From Bacteroidales bacterium UBA1189 (GTDB lineage Bacteria; Bacteroidota; Bacteroidia; Bacteroidales; Bacteroidaceae): a stretch of 23,988 bases of DNA. The stretch's first letter is position 1; the number at the start of each line of letters is the position of its first letter. Shown here piece by piece: positions 5,686 through 14,178 of this stretch. The notes beneath the pieces were generated by a model, which made no database searches, was not told where the DNA came from, and worked only from the letters and a program-made list of their open reading frames with translations. The stretch is from the NCBI GenBank assembly GCA_002309805.1, contig DBYJ01000026.1, forward strand, positions 10,748-34,735, in the 5' to 3' direction. The translations under genes were made by a program, and so were the position numbers.

Positions 5686-6827
5686 GTCTCCACCTGCCGT
5701 CCAAGCAGGAAACGGTCGATATATGCCTGAACCTCGGGCCATTGGCTCTCAGGCAATTGGCAATGTCCGTGACCTCCTTGGATACTCCATCCCATACGGT
5801 CGGCGATGTCAAAGCGCTCCCACACCTTACAAGCAGCCTTTGCCGACACCAGCATCGATTCGTCTGCCAGCCACTCATAGTCGGGATTACCCAGTAGCAA
5901 CAAAGCTCGCGGGCAAATCATGGCGCAAAGTTCATGTTGGTCGTAGGGAAGTCGGTAAACGCTATCCCCGTGAAAATATTCCTTCTGGCTCTCTAGAAAC
6001 CAATGGTAGTCGGTTTTGTCCAGGTCTTCCACATTCTTCGTTGATTCGTGCGAAGCTCGCCAGGCAGCAGCTCCACCACCTCCTGGCTCTTGGGCAATGG
6101 TCAACGCGACTCGCTCGTCGAAAGCGCCACAATAAAGTGCCATCTTTCCGGCGTAAGAACAACCTGTTACGCCGATATGACGGGTGTCAATCTTTGTCAC
6201 TTCCGCTCCCAGCTGCTGCAATCCGTCGATAAGACGACTCAATCCCCATGCCCATTCGCTGTAGGCGCCGTTGTCCTTCAGGTGAGGGTAGAGGCGGTCG
6301 AAGTCATGTTCCCCACGCTCATGATGCTTACCCCATTGTCCATAGTCGTTCACCTGTTTCTCGTGAAAGACCATCGTGGCGATAGGGCGGCCTTCAAACA
6401 GCTGACGAGGTAGGGCAATACCGCTTGTGCCAATCATTAACGCAAAGGGAGCCTCGCCTGTCTTGGGATAGACAATTTCCGAGCGCAACGTTAACGTCTG
6501 ACCATTCGCCGTCACATCGACAATCAGCGTATCGCCAACCATGCGGGCCTTTACCTGTTCTGACGTCACAACAGGCTTTGTGCCAATTCCATAGTGCTGT
6601 ATTTGAGCAGCAATTACGTTTCGTCTTCGCTCCCAATCGCCGAAGTCATTCACTCCTTCCAGAGGGTCGGGCAGTTCGCGGATTATGGGTAACTCATTAG
6701 GAGAGGGGAGCAGGGGTTTTTCAAAGTGACTACCCGTGTTTTCCTGTTCATAGACAAGAGGAAGCTGCGCAGTTGCTAGGGCAGCCATAAAGAAAAGGAT
6801 TGTTGATAATAAAAACTTTTTCATCAT
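5664..6827 (-). CDS. Secreted glucuronoyl-esterase-like alpha/beta hydrolase (CE15)
   Basis: 387 residues with a signal peptide (about 1-20, MMKKFLLSTILFFMAALATA, then Q). The alpha/beta-hydrolase core shows the CE15 nucleophile motif GCSYAGK (Ser in GVTGCSYAGKMAL), a downstream AQEPGGGGAAAWR that matches the segment bearing the catalytic Glu in CE15, and a late GGHGHCQ for the His. CE15 enzymes cut the ester between 4-O-methyl-glucuronic acid on xylan and lignin alcohols. Many family members have Arg after the Ser (GCSRxGK), but here it is Tyr, so the oxyanion-hole contact may differ. No SusCD, GH or carrier domain is adjacent, so it acts as a stand-alone periplasmic or secreted enzyme. An acetylxylan-esterase-like role is the alternative. 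Promoter at 6855-6886. Confidence 0.8.
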   Translation of the reverse strand: MMKKFLLSTILFFMAALATAQLPLVYEQENTGSHFEKPLLPSPNELPIIRELPDPLEGVNDFGDWERRRNVIAAQIQHYGIGTKPVVTSEQVKARMVGDTLIVDVTANGQTLTLRSEIVYPKTGEAPFALMIGTSGIALPRQLFEGRPIATMVFHEKQVNDYGQWGKHHERGEHDFDRLYPHLKDNGAYSEWAWGLSRLIDGLQQLGAEVTKIDTRHIGVTGCSYAGKMALYCGAFDERVALTIAQEPGGGGAAAWRASHESTKNVEDLDKTDYHWFLESQKEYFHGDSVYRLPYDQHELCAMICPRALLLLGNPDYEWLADESMLVSAKAACKVWERFDIADRMGWSIQGGHGHCQLPESQWPEVQAYIDRFLLGRQVETYFRNMK

Positions 6828-6854
6828 GTGATTTCTTGCAATTATTTATGGCTA

Positions 6855-6886
6855 CAAAGATAAGGTGAGCCGAGCGAAAAAGCAAA
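6855..6886 (-). promoter_or_regulatory. Promoter of the CE15 esterase gene
   Basis: On the - strand TTTG (6886-6883), a 20-bp gap and TATCTTTG (6862-6855) give a near-perfect Bacteroidetes promoter. The ATG lies 27 bp downstream of the -7 box, giving a short leader. Confidence 0.7.
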
Positions 6887-6945
6887 TTATTTTTAATTTT
6901 TCCCGATGGAAAGGGGATTTTTGGCTTATTTAAGAAATAAAAAAC

Positions 6946-6975
6946 TTGTTATATGAAAAAAAATACCTAACTTTG
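6946..6975 (+). promoter_or_regulatory. Promoter of the ftsY-bat gene run
   Basis: TTG at 6946-6948, a 19-bp gap and TAACTTTG at 6968-6975 match the Bacteroidetes consensus. ATG 7003 follows 27 bp later. No comparable promoter with both boxes was found in the short gaps further along the block, so this may drive much or all of it. Confidence 0.7.
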
Positions 6976-6992
6976 CGCGCATTTATAGAAAT

Positions 6993-6997
6993 GGAGG
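6993..6997 (+). promoter_or_regulatory. Shine-Dalgarno-like GGAGG ahead of ftsY
   Basis: GGAGG stands 5 nt before the ATG at 7003. Strong Shine-Dalgarno sites are uncommon in Bacteroidetes, so this one supports the chosen start. Another (AGGAGG, 14165-14170) precedes batA. Confidence 0.5.
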
Positions 6998-7002
6998 CTT
7001 AA

Positions 7003-8004
7003 ATGGGTATTTTTTCTATCTTCTCGAAATCCAAAAAGAATACAAACCTGAGCAGCGAGGAAGCTGCTCAATTGGCTGAATCAAAGGCCGTCTATGATAA
7101 AGGGCTTGCCCGTTCAAAGGAAAGCGTACTGGGTAAGCTTGCCCGTGCCGTTGCTGGAAAATCGAAAGTGGACGACGAGGTGCTCGACAATCTGGAAGAG
7201 GCCCTGATCACCAGCGATGTGGGCATTGAGACGACGCTGAAAATCATCAAACGCATTGAGGCACGCGTAGCTCGCGACAAATATCTGAACACCAACGAAC
7301 TCAACCAAATACTGAAAGAAGAAATTGCAGCCCTACTCACGGAAAACAAATCCGGCGAGGCCGATGAGTTTGTCATCGATACGGGCAAGCGGCCCTACGT
7401 CATCATGGTTGTGGGCGTGAATGGAGTGGGTAAGACTACCACTATCGGCAAACTGGCCAACAAATTCAAGTCTGCAGGATTGAAAGTCTATCTTGGAGCC
7501 GCCGATACATTCCGTGCGGCTGCTGTAGAGCAGCTTGTGGAATGGGGCAGAAGGGCTGATGTTCCTGTCATCAAGCAGAACATGGGCGCCGATCCTGCGT
7601 CTGTAGCGTTTGATACGGTGAAATCGGCTGTTGCTAACGATGCCGATGTTGTCATCATCGATACCGCAGGGCGTCTGCACAACAAGATTGGCTTGATGAA
7701 CGAGCTCACAAAAATTAAGAACGTCATGAAGAAGGTTGTTGACCATGCACCAGACGAGGTGCTGCTGGTACTTGACGGCAGCACAGGGCAGAACGCCTTC
7801 GAGCAAGCCAAGCAATTTACCAAGGCAACTGAAGTTACAGCTCTGGCCATTACCAAATTGGATGGCACAGCAAAGGGCGGCGTTGTCATTGGTGTGAGCG
7901 ATCAGTTCCAGATTCCTGTCAAGTACGTCGGTTTAGGCGAGGGCATCAACGACTTGCAGTTGTTCGATAAGGAAGAGTTCGTGGATTCTCTGTTCAAAGA
8001 CTAA
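7003..8004 (+). CDS. ftsY: Signal recognition particle receptor FtsY
   Basis: 333 residues, a short FtsY without the long acidic A domain of E. coli. FtsY is the SRP receptor GTPase that docks ribosome-nascent chain complexes at the inner membrane. The NG domain is complete: a helical N domain (about 40-125, with LEEALITSDVGIETT), G1 GVNGVGKTTT (138-147), the DTFRAAA motif (168-174), G3 DTAGR (220-224), TKLDGTAKGG (284-293) and the C-terminal GLGEGINDLQ (310-319) that marks FtsY rather than Ffh. The N-terminus MGIFSIFSKSKKN is amphipathic and basic, suited to membrane lipid contact. rimO follows after 10 bp. It is the first gene after a clear promoter. Confidence 0.97.
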   Translation: MGIFSIFSKSKKNTNLSSEEAAQLAESKAVYDKGLARSKESVLGKLARAVAGKSKVDDEVLDNLEEALITSDVGIETTLKIIKRIEARVARDKYLNTNELNQILKEEIAALLTENKSGEADEFVIDTGKRPYVIMVVGVNGVGKTTTIGKLANKFKSAGLKVYLGAADTFRAAAVEQLVEWGRRADVPVIKQNMGADPASVAFDTVKSAVANDADVVIIDTAGRLHNKIGLMNELTKIKNVMKKVVDHAPDEVLLVLDGSTGQNAFEQAKQFTKATEVTALAITKLDGTAKGGVVIGVSDQFQIPVKYVGLGEGINDLQLFDKEEFVDSLFKD

Positions 8005-8014
8005 AGCAAAAACT

Positions 8015-9322
8015 ATGATTAAGAACCGCATAGACGTCATCACGCTAGGATGCTCGAAGAATCTGGTGGATTCGGAGAAGCTGATGAAGCAGTTGGAGGC
8101 GTTGGGATATGCGGTAGTACATAATCCGGATAAAGTCAGGGGCGAGATTGTCGTCATCAACACCTGTGGGTTCATCGGCGATGCAAAGGAGGAATCCGTT
8201 AACATGATTCTTGAGGTGTGCGAGCAGAAGGCTCTACGCCACGTTAGGAAAGTCTATGTTATGGGTTGCCTTTCAGAGCGTTTCTTTAAGGAATTGAACG
8301 AAGAGATTCCTGAGGTCGACCGCTATTTTGGTAAATTTAACTGGACAGAATTGGTGGAAGAACTCCGTAAGGACAACAATTCAAATGGTCAACAAGTGGG
8401 AATAGAGCGGGTGCTGACGACACCTTCACACTATGCCTATGTAAAGATTGGCGAAGGCTGCAACCGCCTGTGTGCCTATTGTGCCATTCCACTTATCACG
8501 GGTCGCCATGTTTCACGTCCAATGGAAGAGATTCTCAATGAAGTGCGCTGGCTGGTAGGGCAGGGAGTGAAAGAAATACAACTCATTGCCCAAGACCTGA
8601 CTTACTACGGACGAGACCTCTATCACAAGCCGGGCATTGCCGAACTGACGGAGCGGATTGCTGATATTCCTGGCGTGGAGTGGCTCAGATTACATTATGC
8701 CTATCCCACAGATTTCCCCTTCGATCTGCTGAAGGAGATTCGCGAACGCCCTAACGTGTGCAATTATCTCGATATTGCTTTACAGCATATCAGCAATCCC
8801 GTGCTGACTCGTATGCGTCGGCACATCACCGCTGAGGAAACGTATGATTTGCTGGCTACTATCCGACGTGAAGTGCCTGGCATCTTTCTCCGTACAACGC
8901 TTATGGTAGGATTTCCTGGCGAGACAGAGGAGGATTTTGAACAGCTGAAGGAGTTTGTGCGGAAAACCCGTTTTGAGCGTATGGGCGCGTTTGCCTATAG
9001 CGAGGAGGAGGGGACTTATGCCGCTGAGCATTATACAGATGATGTCCCCGATGACATTAAGCAGAATCGTTTGGATGAGCTGATGGCAATCCAGCAGGAG
9101 ATAGCCGAGGAAATCAGCCTCTCGATGGTTGGCAGGAAGGAGCGCATCATTGTGGATCGTGAAGAAGGAGATTACTACATCGGACGTACACAGTATGACT
9201 CACCTGAAGTGGATCCTGAAGTGTTGATACGGAAAGAAGATAAGATGTTGAAAACGGGACAATTCTACGACGTTGTAATTACCGACGCCGATGAATTCGA
9301 CCTCTATGCAAAGACTATCTGA
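8015..9322 (+). CDS. rimO: Ribosomal protein S12 methylthiotransferase RimO
   Basis: 435 residues, the usual length. RimO is a radical-SAM enzyme that adds a methylthio group to the conserved Asp of ribosomal protein S12. The N-terminal MTTase domain starts VITLGCSKNLVDSE and provides three cluster cysteines (Cys13, Cys51 in NTCGFI, Cys85 in VMGCLSERF). The radical-SAM motif is C149-N-R-L-C153-A-Y-C156, with GRHVSRP just after it. IALQHISNPVLTRMRRH and LRTTLMVGFPGETEEDF follow. The C-terminal 70 residues fit a TRAM domain. GCSKNLVDSE and CAYCAIP indicate RimO rather than MiaB. The HU gene starts 1 bp after the stop, so coupling is likely. Confidence 0.96.
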   Translation: MIKNRIDVITLGCSKNLVDSEKLMKQLEALGYAVVHNPDKVRGEIVVINTCGFIGDAKEESVNMILEVCEQKALRHVRKVYVMGCLSERFFKELNEEIPEVDRYFGKFNWTELVEELRKDNNSNGQQVGIERVLTTPSHYAYVKIGEGCNRLCAYCAIPLITGRHVSRPMEEILNEVRWLVGQGVKEIQLIAQDLTYYGRDLYHKPGIAELTERIADIPGVEWLRLHYAYPTDFPFDLLKEIRERPNVCNYLDIALQHISNPVLTRMRRHITAEETYDLLATIRREVPGIFLRTTLMVGFPGETEEDFEQLKEFVRKTRFERMGAFAYSEEEGTYAAEHYTDDVPDDIKQNRLDELMAIQQEIAEEISLSMVGRKERIIVDREEGDYYIGRTQYDSPEVDPEVLIRKEDKMLKTGQFYDVVITDADEFDLYAKTI

Positions 9323-9323
9323 C

Positions 9324-9647
9324 ATGAATAATAAAGAGTTTTTAGCAGAATTGGCAAAACGGACGAACCGTACGGTGTCCGATACAACAAAAACCATTTA
9401 CGACTTTGAGGCTTTATTAAAGAGCCATCTCGAAGAAAACGATTCTATTGCCGCCACAGGATTCGGCACTTTTGAGGTGAAGAAGAAGATGGAGCGCGTA
9501 TCCGTCAATCCTACAACGGGCAAACGCTATCTCATTCCACCGAAACTGACGCTGGCTTTCAAACAGAGCGTTTCGCTAAAGGAGCGCTTCAATGAAGCAG
9601 GAGTAGTAGTTCCTGATGAAAATGAGGAAGAAAACGTCGACCAATAA
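9324..9647 (+). CDS. HU-family DNA-binding protein
   Basis: 107 residues. The fold of HU/IHF is visible: N-terminal helices (NNKEFLAELAKRTNRTVSD, FEALLKSHLEEN), then the beta-arm region with IAATGFGTFEVKKK (the HU GFGxFxV signature), VNPTTGKRYLIPPKLTLAFK and a short acidic tail (DENEEENVDQ). HU proteins bend DNA and organise the nucleoid. The arm carries PTTGKR where typical HU has NPxTGxx, so DNA contact is expected. The start at 9324 is chosen because it follows the rimO stop by 1 bp; an upstream in-frame ATG at 9291 would sit inside rimO. The next gene is a larger HU paralogue, so this pair probably arose by duplication. Confidence 0.9.
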   Translation: MNNKEFLAELAKRTNRTVSDTTKTIYDFEALLKSHLEENDSIAATGFGTFEVKKKMERVSVNPTTGKRYLIPPKLTLAFKQSVSLKERFNEAGVVVPDENEEENVDQ

Positions 9648-9659
9648 GAGGCAGAGGCT

Positions 9660-11063
9660 ATGGAAAAGAAGATTTCAGTATTGAACCTAACGGAAGAGCT
9701 GGCTCAGGCGAGTAGCATTTCTACAGCCGTTGCCGACACGTTTATCCGCACGTTCTTCGATGTTATCTCCGAAGGCCTTGCCCAAGATGGCATCGTCAAG
9801 ATAAAAGGGTGGGGAACTTTTAAACTTTCAGCCGTCAAGGATAGGGAGAGCGTGGATGTAACTACAGGCGAGAGAATCGTTATTCGCGGCTATCGCAAAG
9901 TGTCATTCCTTCCTGATGCGGCGTTGAAGGAGTACATCAACAAACCCTTTGCCCAGTTCGAGACAACAGAGTTGAACGATGATTTCCCGTTGGACGACGA
10001 ATCCGTTGAAGGTATGGAGGAACCGAAAGAAGAAGCCTTTGACACTCAAGAATCCACGCACGAAGCAATAGCAGAATTCCCTGAAATAACCTCATCTGCT
10101 GACGTTGTAGAATCTTCGGAGTCCATCGAGGAAAAGGCAAAAGAAGTTGTAAAAGAGGAAATCATTAAGGAAGAAACGACTGTAGCTGAGGAAACCGTAA
10201 CCGCAAAAGAAGAGTCTGTTTCAGAAGAGGCTTTAGCAGAAAAATATGAGACGCCAGTAACACCTGCCGCTTTTGTGGAACCGAAAAACATAGAAAAACA
10301 GAAGCAACCAGAAACGCAAGGAAAGAAATCCCGTAAATCGTGGAAATACTGGTTGCCCATCATTCTGCTGATTCTGCTCTCGCTTTGTCTTTATCTTTAT
10401 ATTGCACTTGGAAACGGTTTCACTAAGCCTAAGAACTCCCTTTTTAAGAATGGAAAAAAAGAAGATATAAAGGTTGCTTCCATTGATTTTAAGGACACTC
10501 CAAACCCCTCTGTTGTTGTTTCCTTCCTAGAAGAAAAGAAAAAGCCACAAGCTCAAGAGGTAGAAGTAACAGATACTGCGCCTCAAGAAAATGAAGAAAG
10601 GGTTGAACTTCAAGAAGAAAAGGAAGACATTACGCATCAAAAGGAAATTAAGCCAGCTGTCACTCAAGAATCAATAGTTGAAGCAAAGTCTGTTGAATCC
10701 GTAAAAGAGGCAACAAAAGCCGAAACTGAAAAAGCTGTTGTGCAGGAAACAAAACCAGCGTCCCAAAAGGAAGATAAGACGGTGTCCAAACAGGAGGAAA
10801 TACAGTTGCCTGCTCAAAACCTTAAAGATACTACAGACAAGAGCCTCAAAGACATCACGATGGCGGATACAACGGCTTTTACCATTCAGGGCACACTCGC
10901 AACGCATACCTTACAGGAAGGCGAAACCATCGTCCGATTGGCACAGAAATACTATGGTGACAAACGTCTTTGGCCCTATATCGTCATACACAATGGCATG
11001 CAGAATCCCAATAGCGTTGTCGTTGGAAAAGCCATCAGCATCCCCAAACTGAAAGCAAATTAA
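9660..11063 (+). CDS. HU-transmembrane-LysM fusion protein
   Basis: 467 residues joining three parts. Residues 1-95 are an HU-like DNA-binding domain (IVKIKGWGTFKLSAVKDRES, VDVTTGERIVIRGYRKVSF). Residues 100-220 are a Glu/Thr-rich, probably disordered linker. A single membrane segment spans about 231-250 (WLPIILLILLSLCLYLYIAL), directly preceded by GKKSRKSWKY. By the positive-inside rule this puts HU in the cytoplasm. A second Glu/Lys/Gln-rich linker (255-400) leads to a C-terminal LysM domain (about 415-464: HTLQEGETIVRLAQKYYGD, then LWPYIVIHNG, and NPNSVVVGKAISIP) in the periplasm, where LysM binds peptidoglycan. The layout suggests a tether between nucleoid and cell wall. Such fusions occur in Bacteroidetes, but I know of no tested function. 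It lies 12 bp after the small HU gene and 31 bp before moxR. Confidence 0.88.
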   Translation: MEKKISVLNLTEELAQASSISTAVADTFIRTFFDVISEGLAQDGIVKIKGWGTFKLSAVKDRESVDVTTGERIVIRGYRKVSFLPDAALKEYINKPFAQFETTELNDDFPLDDESVEGMEEPKEEAFDTQESTHEAIAEFPEITSSADVVESSESIEEKAKEVVKEEIIKEETTVAEETVTAKEESVSEEALAEKYETPVTPAAFVEPKNIEKQKQPETQGKKSRKSWKYWLPIILLILLSLCLYLYIALGNGFTKPKNSLFKNGKKEDIKVASIDFKDTPNPSVVVSFLEEKKKPQAQEVEVTDTAPQENEERVELQEEKEDITHQKEIKPAVTQESIVEAKSVESVKEATKAETEKAVVQETKPASQKEDKTVSKQEEIQLPAQNLKDTTDKSLKDITMADTTAFTIQGTLATHTLQEGETIVRLAQKYYGDKRLWPYIVIHNGMQNPNSVVVGKAISIPKLKAN

Positions 11064-11094
11064 GGAATAAATCCATGAACTAAATAAAAGAAAA

Positions 11095-12090
11095 ATGACC
11101 ACTACAATTGACATTCGTGAACTAAACGAAAGAATTGAGAAACAAAGTGCATTCGTGACCAATCTGGTGACAGGAATGGATCAGGTGATTGTGGGGCAGA
11201 AACATCTTGTTGAGTCCCTCCTTATCGGGCTTTTGTCCGACGGCCATGTGCTGCTTGAAGGTGTTCCTGGTTTGGCAAAAACCCTTGCCATCAAAACGCT
11301 GGCTTCGCTTATCGATGCCAAGTACAGCCGCATTCAGTTCACCCCTGACCTGCTGCCTGCCGATGTCACGGGTACTATGATTTACAGCCAGAAGGATGAA
11401 ACGTTCATCCCCAATAAAGGCCCCGTTTTCGCTAACTTCGTGCTGGCCGATGAAATCAACCGTGCTCCCGCCAAAGTGCAGAGCGCCCTGCTCGAAGCCA
11501 TGCAGGAGCGTCAGGTCACCATCGGCAAAGAGACTTACAAATTACCCGAGCCTTTCCTTGTGATGGCTACGCAGAACCCCATCGAGCAGGAGGGCACCTA
11601 TCCGCTGCCTGAGGCACAGGTGGATCGTTTCATGATGAAGGTTGTCATCGACTATCCGAAGCTCGATGAAGAGAAGAAAATCATCCGCCAAAATATCAGC
11701 GGCGAGACAATGGACGTCAAGTCTATCATGAAGGCTGAGGAAATCCTTACAGCACGTAAAATCGTCCGTGAGGTCTATATTGATGAGAAGATTGAGCAAT
11801 ATATTGCTGACATCGTTTTTGCCACCCGTTATCCGGACAAGTACGAACTGAAGGAGCTCAAGAACATGATTTCTTTCGGAGGTTCGCCACGTGCTTCCAT
11901 CAATCTGGCTCTGGCTGCCCGTGCATACGCTTTCATCAAGCGGCGTGGGTATGTCGTGCCTGAGGATGTTCGTGCTGTGGCTCACGACGTTCTGCGTCAC
12001 CGTATCGGATTGACCTACGAAGCCGAGGCCAGCAACATCACTTCGGAGGAAATTGTCAGCAAGATTCTCAACAAGGTAGAAGTGCCCTGA
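11095..12090 (+). CDS. MoxR-family AAA+ ATPase of the Bat cluster
   Basis: 331 residues, full length. Walker A is GVPGLAKT (56-63), Walker B VLADEINR (116-123), sensor 1 ATQNP (158-162), and PLPEAQVDRF carries the arginine finger region. MoxR ATPases are chaperone-like motors that act with von Willebrand factor A (VWA) proteins to mature or load partners. The gene is followed after 4 bp by a DUF58 protein and then by the VWA proteins BatA and BatB, the standard Bacteroidetes order. It is cytoplasmic, with no signal or membrane segment. The partner substrate in this system is not established. Confidence 0.94.
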   Translation: MTTTIDIRELNERIEKQSAFVTNLVTGMDQVIVGQKHLVESLLIGLLSDGHVLLEGVPGLAKTLAIKTLASLIDAKYSRIQFTPDLLPADVTGTMIYSQKDETFIPNKGPVFANFVLADEINRAPAKVQSALLEAMQERQVTIGKETYKLPEPFLVMATQNPIEQEGTYPLPEAQVDRFMMKVVIDYPKLDEEKKIIRQNISGETMDVKSIMKAEEILTARKIVREVYIDEKIEQYIADIVFATRYPDKYELKELKNMISFGGSPRASINLALAARAYAFIKRRGYVVPEDVRAVAHDVLRHRIGLTYEAEASNITSEEIVSKILNKVEVP

Positions 12091-12094
12091 TGAC

Positions 12095-12967
12095 ATGGAT
12101 GCAAACGAACTGATAGAAAAAGTACGCAAAATAGAGATAAAGGCTCGCGGTTTGTCCAACAATCTGTTTGCCGGACAATACCACACCGCTTTTAAAGGAC
12201 GCGGTATGGCCTTCTCTGAGGTGCGTGAATATCAGTACGGCGACGATGTCCGCGACATTGACTGGAACGTCACGGCCCGCTTCAATCACCCTTATGTGAA
12301 AGTCTACGAGGAAGAACGCGAGTTGACTGTAATGCTGCTCGTCGATATGTCGCAGAGTCTTGATTTCGGTACAGCCGTTCAGTTCAAGAAGGATATGGTG
12401 GCGGAGATAGCGGCCACGTTGGCTTTCTCTGCCATCCAGAATAACGATAAAATCGGTGTCATCTTCTTTTCGGATAAAGTGGAGCGTTTCATCCCCCCCC
12501 AGAAGGGTCGTAAGCATATCCTTTTTATTATTCGCGAACTGCTTGACTTCCATCCTGAAAGTAACCTGACGGACATCAGCGTGCCCCTCCAATACCTGAC
12601 GAATGCCATAAAGAAACGCTGCACGTGCTTCCTGATGAGTGATTTCATCGACAACCACGATCTAAAGGATGCGCTAACGATTGCCAACCGTAAACACGAT
12701 GTAGTCGCCATTCAGGTGTACGACCGCAGGGTGGAAGAACTACCGAACGTGGGACTAATGAAGGTACGCGACGCAGAAACGGGTGCTACACAGTACATCG
12801 ACACCGGCTCGGCACGTGTGCGTAATTTGCATCATTCCTGGTGGATGGAACGTCAGCAGAAACTCAATGAGACGCTCCTGAAATGCAATGTGGACAGTAT
12901 TTCCGTTCGTACTGATGAAGACTATGTAAAAGCCCTCATGGCTCTATTTGCTAAGAGAGGCGTATAG
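12095..12967 (+). CDS. DUF58 domain protein of the Bat cluster
   Basis: 290 residues without a membrane segment. The family hallmark is REYQYGDDVRDIDWNVTAR (44-62), preceded by GQYHTAFKGRGMAFSEV. A VWA-like fold follows with a metal-site motif LLVDMSQS (81-88), in which D84, S86 and S88 fit a MIDAS. DUF58 proteins nearly always accompany MoxR ATPases and are thought to be their adaptors or clients. The gap to moxR is 4 bp. A membrane-anchored BatD-like protein follows after 23 bp. A poly-C run (near 12490) lies in the coding region but the frame stays intact. Confidence 0.92.
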   Translation: MDANELIEKVRKIEIKARGLSNNLFAGQYHTAFKGRGMAFSEVREYQYGDDVRDIDWNVTARFNHPYVKVYEEERELTVMLLVDMSQSLDFGTAVQFKKDMVAEIAATLAFSAIQNNDKIGVIFFSDKVERFIPPQKGRKHILFIIRELLDFHPESNLTDISVPLQYLTNAIKKRCTCFLMSDFIDNHDLKDALTIANRKHDVVAIQVYDRRVEELPNVGLMKVRDAETGATQYIDTGSARVRNLHHSWWMERQQKLNETLLKCNVDSISVRTDEDYVKALMALFAKRGV

Positions 12968-12990
12968 CGAATTATGATGAGAGATGTATT

Positions 12991-14163
12991 ATGAAATTCT
13001 TGTTTCACAATAATAAACGACTGATTTTTGATTTGTTCCTTCTAAGTTGCGCAGGTATGATTCCGACTTGGGGACAGTCAAACATCAAGGTGGAAGCCAC
13101 TATCGACAGCTTAAATCTGCTGATAGGTGAACAGACAGCCATCCATCTGAATGTCACCTGCGACAGGAATCAAGTGGTTACGATGCCTGAGATTAGCGAT
13201 ACTCTTTCGTTTATGCTAGAGGAGGCGCTGATGCCACAAATCCGTGACTCCCTTTCGGCAGATATCGAAGTGTTGGAGAAGTCTGTTGTAGATACCACGT
13301 TGTTGAACGACGGAAAGCGCATGACGTTGCATCAAGACATCATCATCACATCGTTCAATCCAGGCCTTTATCATATCAACAGTTTCGAGGTGATGTCCGA
13401 CAGTAACGTCTATTGCTCGAATACGCTTGCTCTGAAGGTGTGGATGTTTGAAGAAGTTATGCCTGAGAATAACACTATCGACGACAAATACCTCTACACT
13501 TTCTGTGGCATAAAGGGCATCCGAAAGGCACCTCTGCTATTCAGCGAAGTGAAACCCTTGCTGTTGTTGCTAATTGGCGTTGTTGTGCTGGTGCTATTGT
13601 TCCTCTATCTGCTTCGCCACTACATTAAGAATCAACCCATCTTACGACGTGTGACATTGGAGCCAAAGATTCCTGCACACATTCGAGCCGGACAATCGCT
13701 GGAGGAAATCCACGAGAACAAGGGTTGGATGAAGGAAGATGCAAAGGAATATTATACAGAGCTTACTGATGCCCTGCGTATCTATATTCAAAACCGGTTT
13801 GGCATTAATGCTACGGAAATGACATCGAGCGAAGTAATGGAAAAACTTCAAGCAATTGTCACTCCAGAGCAATACGATGAGTTACAAAACCTTTTGACTA
13901 CATCTGATTTCGCTAAGTTTGCGAAATTCAAACCCTACGAAAACGAAAAGATGCACCATTATGGTGTGGTCACGGACTTTGTTGATAAGACGAAACCCGA
14001 AGAGGTTGAAGGACAGGAGCAAGTCATCGAATACATAGAGGTTGTTAAAGGCATGTCAATTACGCAGAAACGCTGGCTCTTTGCAGGCCTCATTTTGGTG
14101 GGCATTTCAGGCGTACTATTACTTGCCTGGATTCTAACAAATTTCGTCTTTTTATTCATTTAA
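12991..14163 (+). CDS. BatD-like membrane protein with DUF4381-type cytoplasmic module
   Basis: 390 residues. A signal peptide (about 1-29, ending TWGQ) leads to a periplasmic beta-rich domain (30-180, VEATIDSLNLLIGEQTAIHL). A first membrane segment is at about 188-208 (PLLLLLIGVVVLVLLFLYLL). A cytoplasmic module (about 215-340) contains EYYTELTDALRIYIQNRFG and LTTSDFAKFAKFKPY. A second segment at about 363-388 ends the protein. The cytoplasmic module is clearly related to the C-terminus of BatD in the same operon (DCEFARYAP). DUF4381 proteins occupy this slot between DUF58 and batA in many Bacteroidetes. It may couple the periplasm to the MoxR/VWA parts; that role is inferred. Confidence 0.8.
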   Translation: MKFLFHNNKRLIFDLFLLSCAGMIPTWGQSNIKVEATIDSLNLLIGEQTAIHLNVTCDRNQVVTMPEISDTLSFMLEEALMPQIRDSLSADIEVLEKSVVDTTLLNDGKRMTLHQDIIITSFNPGLYHINSFEVMSDSNVYCSNTLALKVWMFEEVMPENNTIDDKYLYTFCGIKGIRKAPLLFSEVKPLLLLLIGVVVLVLLFLYLLRHYIKNQPILRRVTLEPKIPAHIRAGQSLEEIHENKGWMKEDAKEYYTELTDALRIYIQNRFGINATEMTSSEVMEKLQAIVTPEQYDELQNLLTTSDFAKFAKFKPYENEKMHHYGVVTDFVDKTKPEEVEGQEQVIEYIEVVKGMSITQKRWLFAGLILVGISGVLLLAWILTNFVFLFI

Positions 14164-14178
14164 GAGGAGGAAAGAGCT

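Noticed and set aside
9291..9323. Upstream ATG for the small HU gene
   Set aside because: It lies inside rimO and adds residues absent from HU; ATG 9324 directly follows the rimO stop.
12480..12510. Possible frameshift at the poly-C run in the DUF58 gene
   Set aside because: The reading frame and family motifs continue normally on both sides.
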